Origin: Verrucomicrobiota bacterium
Lineage (GTDB): Bacteria > Verrucomicrobiota > Verrucomicrobiia > Chthoniobacterales > UBA6821
Assembly: GCA_016871655.1 (NCBI GenBank)
Contig: VHCR01000109.1
Coordinates: 1 to 5,519, forward strand
DNA length: 5,519 nucleotides
Direction of reading: 5' to 3'
The translations under genes were made by a program, and so were the position numbers. Under the pieces are notes generated by a model. The model was given only the letters and a program-made list of their open reading frames with translations. It was not told the origin of the DNA and did not search any database. This document shows, piece by piece, positions 1 through 5,010 of this stretch (positions within the stretch are counted from its first letter, which is position 1; every line of letters starts with the position of its first letter).

Positions 1-439
1 TGGAGATCGGCTTCGTTTGCAAAAAGGTCGGATGATCAGGAAGCGTGAAGTCAGCAATCATTTTGCGCCCGGTCCGAGCTAGAAAGGAAGCCCCTTTCCG
101 ACCGATTGCAACAAATTCAGTTGTATTCACATCAAGATTGGAAGCCTCACGCAGAACGTTGGTATTGAGCGCACCACAAAGTCCTTTATCAGAAGTGATC
201 AGGATAACGAGTGTTTTTTTGACTTCGCGCACCGCCAACAACGGATGTTCCGTAGCGTCGACGCGATCACGAAGTGAAACAAGGACGTGATTGAGAACCT
301 CGGAGTAAGGACGGCCGGCTGTTGCGGCCTGCTGCGCACGTCGCATCTTCGAGGCAGCAACCATCTCCATCGCCTTGGTAATTTGGGCGGTGTTCTTAAC
401 CGACTTAATCCGTCGGCGAATATCGCGAGTGTTGGCCAT
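1..439 (-). CDS. atpG: ATP synthase F1 subunit gamma, N-terminal part (cut by window edge)
   Basis: This gene encodes the central rotor shaft of F1, which turns inside the alpha3-beta3 head and couples c-ring rotation to catalysis. I translated 146 residues from the ATG at 439-437; the rest lies beyond position 1. The N-terminal helix is typical of the family, with NTRDIRRRIKSVKNTAQIT at 3-21 followed by KAMEMVAASKMRRAQ at 22-36. The Rossmann-like core motif ITSDKGLCGALNTNVLR is at 81-97. It is the sixth gene of the operon and begins 28 nt after the atpA stop. That spacer is pyrimidine-rich and has no Shine-Dalgarno motif, so atpG may depend on coupling to atpA. Identity is secure; the C-terminal half cannot be judged. 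Confidence 0.97.
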   Translation of the reverse strand, partial: MANTRDIRRRIKSVKNTAQITKAMEMVAASKMRRAQQAATAGRPYSEVLNHVLVSLRDRVDATEHPLLAVREVKKTLVILITSDKGLCGALNTNVLREASNLDVNTTEFVAIGRKGASFLARTGRKMIADFTLPDHPTFLQTKPIS

Positions 440-467
440 GCTAGAAAGTTAAAAAAGTGGTGAATAA

Positions 468-2003
468 TTATCGAACTGAAGCTTTGAATTCATCAAGTGC
501 TGCGCCGAGCTCTTTTTCAATCTCCGCATCAAACGCTTTTTTAGCGAGGATGGACGCCAAGATTGAAGCTTTGCGCGTGGAGAGGAATTCTTCCATGTCG
601 TTTTGGTAAGTTTTTACTTTATCAGTTGGTACCGCATCGAAATAACCTTTCTGCATTGCCCAGAGAATCGCTGATTGGAGTTCAACAGGAAGCGGGCGGT
701 ATTGGACTTGTTTGAAAAGTTCAACAATCCGTTGACCACGCTCTAATTGAGCTTTAGTGCGGGCGTCGAGGTCACTTCCGAATTGAGCAAAGGCTGCCAA
801 CTCGCGGAACTGAGCAAGGTCACCCTTGAGTTTTCCTGCAACTTGCTTCATCGCTTTGATCTGCGCGGCAGAACCAACACGCGAAACGGAAAGACCAACG
901 GAAATTGCAGGACGAATACCTTGATAGAAAAGATCAGTCTCGAGATAAATTTGACCGTCAGTAATCGAAATAACGTTCGTTGGAATGTAAGCTGAAACGT
1001 CACCAGCTTGTGTTTCAATGATTGGAAGAGCTGTGAGTGAACCATTACCAGCCTTTTCGCTAAGACGCGCGGAACGTTCTAGCAAGCGGCTGTGAAGGTA
1101 GAAGACATCTCCTGGATAAGCCTCACGACCGGACGGACGTTTGAGCAAGAGAGAAATTTGACGATAAGCAACAGCATGTTTGGAAAGATCATCAAAAACA
1201 ATCAAGGCATCCATGCCATTATCCATGAACCATTCGCCCATCGCTGCCCCTGCAAATGGCGCCAAATATTGATCCGCAGCCGCATTGGAAGCAGTCGAAG
1301 CGATAATGATCGTATACTTGAGCGCATCATTTTTTTCAAGCACGCTGACAACACGAGCAATGTTCGCGACACGTTGTCCAATACCAACGTAGATGGAATA
1401 AAGCGGGCGGAAGGAAGGATCTCCACTCTCCTCGCCAGCACGATTAATGCGGGCTTGATTGATGATCGTGTCGATTGCAATCGTTGTCTTTCCTGTTGCG
1501 CGATCGCCGATGATCAGCTCACGTTGACCACGCCCGACTGGAACCATTGCATCGATAGCCATGATACCAGTCTGCACCGGTTGAGAAACACTTTGACGTT
1601 TGATGATACCAGGCGCAATTTTTTCAACAGGATAGGAAGCTTCAGCACCGATCTCGCCTTTTCCATCAATTGGACGACCCAATGCATCGACCACACGACC
1701 AAGGAGCTTCTTGCCAACAGGAACTTGGAGGAGACGACCTGTCGTGGTGACTTCATCTCCTTCGCTGATCTTCGTGTAATCGCCAAGGATGATCGCCCCA
1801 ACTTCAGTTTCTTCGAGGTTCAAAGCGATACCATAAACATCGCCAGGAAACTTTAACATTTCGTTGAGCATGACGCCGCTCAATCCTTCAATACGGGCCA
1901 CACCATCACCAATTTCGCGAACGGTGCCAACATTGCTTTTCGTTACGGCCGCATCACGAAGGGCGCCGATTTTTTGTTCTAGGTCTTGTAGAAGAGTGCT
2001 CAT
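468..2003 (-). CDS. atpA: ATP synthase F1 subunit alpha
   Basis: This is the non-catalytic nucleotide-binding subunit of the alpha3-beta3 F1 head, 511 aa and close to the usual length. The N-terminal beta-barrel domain (about 25-95) is followed by the nucleotide-binding domain with Walker A GDRATGKT at 166-173; most alpha subunits have GDRQTGKT, so Gln is replaced by Ala. The Walker B-like strand [17 protein letters not shown] spans 266-282, and [20 protein letters not shown] spans 290-309. The arginine finger that reaches the catalytic site of beta lies in SVSRVGS as Arg375. A loop of about 20 residues (184-203) between INQ and IYVGIGQ is longer than my recollection of E. coli alpha. The start follows a 106-nt spacer with three 8-bp repeat units and no SD. 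Confidence 0.99.
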   Translation of the reverse strand: MSTLLQDLEQKIGALRDAAVTKSNVGTVREIGDGVARIEGLSGVMLNEMLKFPGDVYGIALNLEETEVGAIILGDYTKISEGDEVTTTGRLLQVPVGKKLLGRVVDALGRPIDGKGEIGAEASYPVEKIAPGIIKRQSVSQPVQTGIMAIDAMVPVGRGQRELIIGDRATGKTTIAIDTIINQARINRAGEESGDPSFRPLYSIYVGIGQRVANIARVVSVLEKNDALKYTIIIASTASNAAADQYLAPFAGAAMGEWFMDNGMDALIVFDDLSKHAVAYRQISLLLKRPSGREAYPGDVFYLHSRLLERSARLSEKAGNGSLTALPIIETQAGDVSAYIPTNVISITDGQIYLETDLFYQGIRPAISVGLSVSRVGSAAQIKAMKQVAGKLKGDLAQFRELAAFAQFGSDLDARTKAQLERGQRIVELFKQVQYRPLPVELQSAILWAMQKGYFDAVPTDKVKTYQNDMEEFLSTRKASILASILAKKAFDAEIEKELGAALDEFKASVR

Positions 2004-2011
2004 GGAATGAA

Positions 2012-2035
2012 GTTTAAGAGTTTAAGAGTTTAGAA
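2012..2035 (-). repeat. Three-unit 8-bp tandem repeat just upstream of atpA
   Basis: On the plus strand the units are GTTTAAGA, GTTTAAGA and GTTTAGAA. In the atp mRNA this reads as C-U-A-rich sequence ending 8 nt before the atpA ATG, where an SD would normally sit. Unlike the two other sites in this window it has no inverted partner nearby. The unit matches the arrays at 3041-3080 and 3200-3231, so it belongs to the same repeat family. Function is unknown. Confidence 0.8.
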
Positions 2036-2100
2036 AAATTGTTGCCCGCATTTTTTGCGTTCTTTGCAGTTAATGACTTTTTAGTTTGTGTTCTTTTATG

Positions 2101-2114
2101 GCTAATTTTTTAGC
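2101..2114 (-). other. Small hairpin over the atpH stop codon
   Basis: GCTAA and TTAGC form a 5-bp stem with a 4-nt loop of A residues in the atp transcript, spanning the atpH stop. No uridine tract follows, so it is a poor terminator candidate. The rest of the atpH-atpA spacer (2036-2100) is AT-rich with one further small stem, CGCA/TGCG, near 2048-2060. It holds no gene that I can support. Confidence 0.3.
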
Positions 2115-2493
2115 TTTTGAGTTGTTGAAGACGATTAAGAACGGTTCCATCCCAGACATCACTTCCCAAACGAATCCTCGTCCCACCGATGAGAGAAGCG
2201 TTCGTAGCTGTAATGACCTCGACTTGAGGATCACGTTTTTGGAGCACATCGACGATCGCTTTGGTGGAAACTTCATCGAGGGTTATCGCGCTTTCAATGA
2301 GAGCAGTATGTTTTTGTAGTTCCAAGCGAACGAGACGAACAAATTCTTTTAAAATTTGAAATCCGTGACGCGGTTTTGTCGCCACTAGCGCATCAGCCAC
2401 AGCAAGGCTGCGCTTGGCATCAAGACGTCCTTCGACAAACGACGCGTCAAAGAGATGACGAGCGTGACGTTGGGCTTCGCGAGGAATCTTCAT
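2110..2493 (-). CDS. atpH: ATP synthase F1 subunit delta, shortened form
   Basis: Subunit delta (OSCP-like) caps the F1 head and joins it to the b-subunit peripheral stalk. The product is 127 aa, against roughly 175-185 aa in most bacteria. The C-terminal signature is clear: ASLIGGTRIRLGSDVWDGTV (residues 99-118), then LNRLQQLKS to the end. The N-terminal part (REAQRHARHLFDASFVEGRL, 5-24, then KPRHGFQILKEFVRLVRLEL, 40-59) looks like the first and last helices of the usual six-helix bundle with the middle missing. I infer an internal deletion in the bundle rather than a broken gene: the frame is intact, the position between atpF and atpA is normal, and the start is a clean ATG 28 nt after atpF. 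No SD is seen before it. Confidence 0.93.
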   Translation of the reverse strand: MKIPREAQRHARHLFDASFVEGRLDAKRSLAVADALVATKPRHGFQILKEFVRLVRLELQKHTALIESAITLDEVSTKAIVDVLQKRDPQVEVITATNASLIGGTRIRLGSDVWDGTVLNRLQQLKS

Positions 2494-2521
2494 GAGAAAA
2501 TAGGATAGAGTAAAAAAAATT

Positions 2522-3031
2522 TTAGGAAGCTAATGCCTGAGCCGCTTCTTTATTCAAGCGTTGTTGATCATCTTGATTGAGAACTTTGCCAGCAACTTTT
2601 TCAGTAGTATTGACGACCAAGCTAATCATATCGCGTTTGACTTCTTCGACCATACGCTGACGATCGATGGCGATGGCTTCCTTGGCGTGAGCAATAATTC
2701 CTTCAGCATCCTTGATCGCGCGTTGAATTTCCTTGTTAGTTGAAGCCTCGGCAGCAGCACGAGCTTCCTCAATAATCGCCTTACTCTCAGCATGTGCCTT
2801 GCGCAAGATTTCCTCATATCGCAACTCTGATTCAGCAAGCTGTTTTTTAATCTTCTCTGCATTGAGTTGCCCTTCTTCAATGCGACGACGACGCTCTTCC
2901 AACATGTTAATCACCGAAGAAAAAGCAAAACGGCGCAAAATTAAATAGACAATCAGAAAAAGAATCGTCTGCGCTAAAAACTTAGGCCAATCAACACCAA
3001 AGTTTTCAAAGAGTTCAGTCAGGACGTGCAT
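2522..3031 (-). CDS. atpF: ATP synthase Fo subunit b
   Basis: This is the peripheral stalk subunit that holds the F1 head still against Fo. The 169-aa product has a short N-terminal stretch with FGVDWPKF (11-18), one membrane helix (about 18-33, LAQTILFLIVYLIL), then a long charged helix (about 40-150) rich in Glu, Lys, Arg and Ala, as expected for a right-handed coiled-coil dimer. Length and architecture are ordinary. It lies 205 nt downstream of atpE, unusually far for this operon, and 28 nt upstream of atpH. The ATG at 3031-3029 is preceded after 9 nt by an 8-bp repeat array rather than an SD, so initiation may depend on RNA structure or on non-SD recognition. Confidence 0.97.
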   Translation of the reverse strand: MHVLTELFENFGVDWPKFLAQTILFLIVYLILRRFAFSSVINMLEERRRRIEEGQLNAEKIKKQLAESELRYEEILRKAHAESKAIIEEARAAAEASTNKEIQRAIKDAEGIIAHAKEAIAIDRQRMVEEVKRDMISLVVNTTEKVAGKVLNQDDQQRLNKEAAQALAS

Positions 3032-3040
3032 GGGAAGATG

Positions 3041-3080
3041 GTTTAAGAGTTTAAAAGTTTAAAAGTTTAGAGGTTTAAGA
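3041..3080 (-). repeat. Five-unit 8-bp tandem repeat upstream of atpF (left arm of an inverted pair)
   Basis: Five consecutive units on the plus strand read GTTTAAGA, GTTTAAAA, GTTTAAAA, GTTTAGAG and GTTTAAGA. The array ends 9 nt before the atpF start. It is the inverted counterpart of the array at 3200-3231 directly after atpE. Aligning the first four units with the opposite array gives 25 of 32 Watson-Crick matches. Four of the seven mismatches would be G-U pairs in the atp transcript. Confidence 0.85.
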
Positions 3081-3083
3081 GAT

Positions 3084-3158
3084 TTTCTTGTTATCCAAAA
3101 TAAAAATTCAACTTAGAAACAAAAATAAATTTCTTGTTAATAAAAAGTTCAGTTGAAG
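3084..3158. repeat. Imperfect direct repeat in the atpE-atpF spacer
   Basis: TTTCTTGTTA occurs at 3084-3093 and again at 3130-3139. Each copy is followed by ATAAAAA and a TTCA (3100-3110 and 3140-3151). The first copy carries an extra TCCAAA between the two blocks. This suggests an old local duplication inside the spacer. No coding potential is seen. Confidence 0.4.
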
Positions 3159-3178
3159 AGTTAAGTACTCAAGAGAAA

Positions 3179-3196
3179 TTAAGGCGTCGCCTTTAA
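3179..3196 (-). terminator. Terminator-like or attenuator hairpin downstream of atpE
   Basis: In the atp transcript TTAA(A)GGC pairs with GCCTTAA around a GAC loop, giving a 7-bp stem with one bulged A. It is followed by a pyrimidine-rich but interrupted tail, TTTCTCTT. It sits 41 nt past the atpE stop, inside the larger inverted pair 3041-3231. It could weaken read-through into atpF or stop 3' exonucleases and so protect atpE mRNA. It is too weak to call a full terminator. Confidence 0.35.
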
Positions 3197-3199
3197 CAC

Positions 3200-3231
3200 T
3201 CTTAAACCCTTAAACTCTTCAACCCTTAAAC
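3200..3231 (-). repeat. Four-unit 8-bp tandem repeat right after atpE (right arm of the inverted pair)
   Basis: Read on the minus strand the units are GTTTAAGG, GTTGAAGA, GTTTAAGG and GTTTAAGA, starting 5 nt after the atpE stop codon. With 3041-3080 they bracket almost the whole atpE-atpF spacer. In the atp mRNA they would fold into a long stem closing a loop of over 100 nt. Confidence 0.85.
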
Positions 3232-3236
3232 TTTTC

Positions 3237-3479
3237 TTACATGTTGCTAAAGGCACGGATCAACGCGTAGATTGCAATCGATTCTGCGAGTGCCATACCG
3301 ATAATCGCAAGCGTAAGAACGCGACCGAAAGCACCTGGATTACGGCCAACGGATTCAACAGCTTTTGCACCAATCATGCCAATACCAAGAGCAGCACCAG
3401 CACCAGCAATAGCGAGGGTAAAGCTACCGGTGATACCAGAAGCAGCAACAGCTTGAGCAATCATTGTAGGAATAATCAT
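3237..3479 (-). CDS. atpE: ATP synthase Fo subunit c (rotor ring)
   Basis: This proteolipid forms the ion-translocating ring of Fo. From the ATG at 3479 it has 80 aa, normal for the family: two membrane helices (about 16-41 and 53-76) joined by the polar loop RNP (46-48) that contacts gamma and epsilon. The Gly-rich helix 1 has G26, G28, G32, G34 and G37. The ion-binding carboxylate is Glu66 in MALAESIAIYAL (62-73), with Tyr71 five residues on. The site in helix 1 that is Gln in Na+-type rings appears to be Ile33, which favours proton coupling; this is inference. The reading frame extends to a TTG at 3554, but the extra 25 residues are polar and unlike subunit c. Met6 (3464) is an alternative start. 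No SD precedes either ATG. Confidence 0.97.
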   Translation of the reverse strand: MIIPTMIAQAVAASGITGSFTLAIAGAGAALGIGMIGAKAVESVGRNPGAFGRVLTLAIIGMALAESIAIYALIRAFSNM

Positions 3480-3561
3480 AATTTTAGAATTAAGGGATGT
3501 ATGTTTAATGTTAGTTCGTTTTCGCTCGCACACTTGGCACGATCCCGAAAACAAAAATGTT

Positions 3562-4413
3562 TTAGTGATTCTCCGCTTCTACCTCATCATGACTGGTGGA
3601 CAAGTTGAGGTAAACAGCGCAGAGAAGCGCAAAGACAAAAGCTTGAAGCACTCCGATAAGAAGTTCGAGAAAATAAAATGGAATTGGAAGAAGCACGCTG
3701 CAAAGATGCGCCAACCAAAGAGGAAAGTGAAGCGTATGACCGAGCGACATCATCGTGGTCAAAAGATTTTCACCGGCAAAAACGTTTCCGAAAAGACGAA
3801 GTGAGAGCGAAACGGGACGAATCAAAATCGAAACAACCTCAATGATCCCGACAAAAAAGAAAATCGGCATGAGTGCAATCGCCATAAAACCTTTGAGTCC
3901 CCCCTTCACACCAAAAATGTGTTTTAAAAAAGAAACAAAGCCCATTTCTTGCAACGTCCATATCAACCAAAAAACCATAAAGACAATCGCGAGTCCGATT
4001 GTCGTGTTCATGTCAGCGGTGGTTGGTCGCAAAAGGGGAATAAATTCCTCATGCTCGTGCCATCCGATAGAACCCACACCGGGAAGCAGGCCGAACCAGT
4101 TTGCTGCTACGATGTAAAGAAAAAGTGAAGCGAGGAGTCCAAAAGATTTTGCAATCATGTGATGTCCTACAATCCCTTCAAAAAATCCATAAAGCCCCTC
4201 CACAATGCATTCAAAAAAGTTTTGATCAGGTCCAGGAATCAACTGCATGCGGCGTGTTGCGCGTTGTGCCCAAGTCACGAGTGTCACTACTAAAATGATC
4301 GAAACCAAAATCGAATTCGTCATCGACGCTAGGAGTCCAAAAAACCCATGGAGCTTCGTCAAAATCGGCTCGGCTTCAATTGGAACTGCGGCAGCTAAAG
4401 TAAAAAGTGACAT
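3562..4413 (-). CDS. atpB: ATP synthase Fo subunit a
   Basis: This membrane stator subunit provides the two ion half-channels beside the c-ring. From the ATG at 4413 it has 283 aa and several membrane helices. The essential arginine is Arg206 in PVSLSLRLFGN (200-210), followed by FAGENLL. The last helix carries ELLIGVLQAFVFALL (250-264) with Gln257, as in other a subunits. NFFECIVEGLYGFFEGIVG (65-83) and AANWFGLLPGVG (103-114) are also typical. An in-frame TTG at 4488 would add 25 residues, but these include no recognisable part of the family and the codon is weaker, so I prefer the ATG. It is the first gene of the operon; no atpI lies upstream. The next gene, atpE, starts 82 nt after its stop. 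Confidence 0.97.
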   Translation of the reverse strand: MSLFTLAAAVPIEAEPILTKLHGFFGLLASMTNSILVSIILVVTLVTWAQRATRRMQLIPGPDQNFFECIVEGLYGFFEGIVGHHMIAKSFGLLASLFLYIVAANWFGLLPGVGSIGWHEHEEFIPLLRPTTADMNTTIGLAIVFMVFWLIWTLQEMGFVSFLKHIFGVKGGLKGFMAIALMPIFFFVGIIEVVSILIRPVSLSLRLFGNVFAGENLLTTMMSLGHTLHFPLWLAHLCSVLLPIPFYFLELLIGVLQAFVFALLCAVYLNLSTSHDEVEAENH

Positions 4414-4441
4414 TGGGAATGGAAAATGGGAGCCGTATAAT
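4413..4441 (+). promoter_or_regulatory. Possible second plus-strand promoter inside the divergent region
   Basis: TTGGGA (4413-4418) and a perfect TATAAT (4436-4441) are separated by 17 bp. If active it would transcribe rightwards through both inverted repeats toward hipB, and antisense to the atpB leader. A chance match in AT-rich DNA is quite possible. Confidence 0.25.
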
Positions 4442-4532
4442 AAAGCGCTTTTCCATGCCAATAGCAAGTTGAATTTTTGCTTTTGCAAGAAATAAAAATT
4501 AGAAATTAGAAAACTTCGCTTGAACCGTAGTT

Positions 4533-4604
4533 GTTGAGAGATTGAGAGGTTGAGGAGTTGAAAATCAGCCTCCTCTCAACCCCTCAACTCCTCAAACCCT
4601 CAAC
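4533..4604 (-). repeat. Long imperfect inverted repeat of 8-bp GTTGAGRR units in the atpB leader
   Basis: The left arm starts at 4533 with GTTGAGAG, ATTGAGAG, GTTGAGGA and GTTGA. The right arm, read from 4604 on the minus strand, gives GTTGAGGG, TTTGAGGA, GTTGAGGG and GTTGAGAG. Over the first 29 positions 24 are Watson-Crick pairs. Three of the five mismatches become G-U pairs in minus-strand RNA but A-C mismatches in plus-strand RNA. There is no uridine tail, so it is not a standard terminator. It lies 120 nt upstream of the atpB ATG. Confidence 0.85.
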
Positions 4605-4605
4605 G

Positions 4606-4645
4606 TAATTGATCAACTTCTTTGTTAGAAGCAGTTGATCAATTA
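4606..4645. promoter_or_regulatory. Palindromic inverted repeat, candidate HipB operator
   Basis: TAATTGATCAACT (4606-4618) is repeated exactly in inverted form at 4633-4645. Each arm contains the 8-bp palindrome TTGATCAA (4609-4616 and 4635-4642), with centres 26 bp apart, about two and a half helical turns. The right arm ends 18 bp before the hipB -35 box. HipB-type antitoxins usually autorepress by binding paired palindromes at their own promoter, so an operator role is plausible. As RNA or extruded DNA the same sequence would make a hairpin of roughly 17 bp with a tetraloop, so a structural role is the main alternative. Confidence 0.55.
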
Positions 4646-4663
4646 TTAAAATATTATCAGTTA

Positions 4664-4693
4664 TTGACATTTTTCATTTATAACTACTAGAAT
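4664..4693 (+). promoter_or_regulatory. Sigma70-type promoter for hipBA
   Basis: A perfect -35 box TTGACA (4664-4669) and a -10 TAGAAT (4688-4693, five of six consensus bases) are separated by 18 bp. Transcription would start near 4700, only about 14 nt before the hipB ATG. The expected leader has no Shine-Dalgarno motif, so hipB mRNA would be close to leaderless. Confidence 0.65.
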
Positions 4694-4713
4694 AATATTC
4701 TTTATTTCCATCA

Positions 4714-5010
4714 ATGCTCAAAACTCCTCAACAAATTCTAAAAAATATCGCTTCGCGGATTCGCTTCCTCCGCCTGGAACGCGGATGGAGTCAGCAAGAG
4801 CTGGCAACGCGCGCTGCAATCCGTTTGGCCACATATCAACTTTTTGAAAGAACGGGCAAAATTTCTTTAGAGCGTCTTTACCGCATTGCCATTGCCTTGC
4901 AGCGTGGCAAAGAATTTGAAGAGCTCTTCAAACCACTCCCAATCCGCTCGATCACAGAATTAATTCCCAAGCCGCAACGCCAACGCGGTAAAGCTGTTCG
5001 CAAATCATGA
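4714..5010 (+). CDS. HipB-like antitoxin, XRE-family HTH regulator
   Basis: This 98-aa protein should neutralise the HipA-like kinase encoded just downstream and repress its own promoter as a dimer. Residues about 10-60 form a Cro/C1-type helix-turn-helix: IASRIRFLRLERGWSQQELATRAAIRL contains the turn and recognition helix, then TYQLFERTGKISLERLYRIAIAL completes the five-helix fold. The tail (about 70-98) is basic and proline-rich (PLPIRSITELIPKPQRQRGK) as in other HipB-type partners. The start is the only ATG after a good promoter. The stop overlaps the hipA start as ATGA, implying translational coupling. The HipB assignment rests mainly on the partner gene; the HTH alone would say only XRE regulator. 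Confidence 0.9.
   Translation: MLKTPQQILKNIASRIRFLRLERGWSQQELATRAAIRLATYQLFERTGKISLERLYRIAIALQRGKEFEELFKPLPIRSITELIPKPQRQRGKAVRKS

Larger units (their letters stand above)
4414..4713. other. Divergent intergenic region between atpB and hipB
   Basis: These 300 bp hold no gene that I can support. From left to right they contain a possible plus-strand promoter (4413-4441), the in-frame TTG upstream of atpB (4488), a short period-7 AATTAGA duplication near 4497-4511, the 8-bp-unit hairpin (4533-4604), the palindromic inverted repeat (4606-4645) and the hipB promoter (4664-4693). I could not find a convincing minus-strand promoter for atpB. The best -10-like element on that strand (TAATAT after TGA, about 4651-4659) lacks a good -35. 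Confidence 0.6.

Noticed and set aside
1092..1856. Long plus-strand open frame (254 codons) opposite atpA
   Set aside because: It lies wholly antisense to a well-supported atpA frame, has no family resemblance and a composition typical of a reverse-strand shadow.
3041..3231. CRISPR-like array
   Set aside because: The units are 8 bp, contiguous and without spacers, and are degenerate; this does not fit a CRISPR.
3480..3554. N-terminal extension of atpE from TTG 3554
   Set aside because: The extra residues are polar with two Cys and a KR-rich stretch, unlike subunit c, and the ATG at 3479 gives the usual 80-residue length.
3508..4117. Plus-strand open frames opposite atpB and the atpB-atpE spacer
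   Set aside because: They overlap atpB antisense, give Lys/Arg-rich low-quality translations and have no recognisable motif.
4414..4488. N-terminal extension of atpB from TTG 4488
   Set aside because: The added 25 residues resemble no part of subunit a, and an ATG at 4413 gives a normal-length protein; the TTG start cannot be excluded without transcript data.
4533..4604. Rho-independent terminator
   Set aside because: The stem is long and imperfect, and neither strand has a uridine run after it; it also lies at the front of both operons, where a terminator would make little sense.
4533..4645. Insertion sequence ends or a MITE
   Set aside because: I see no target-site duplication or transposase, and the two inverted repeats are unrelated in sequence.
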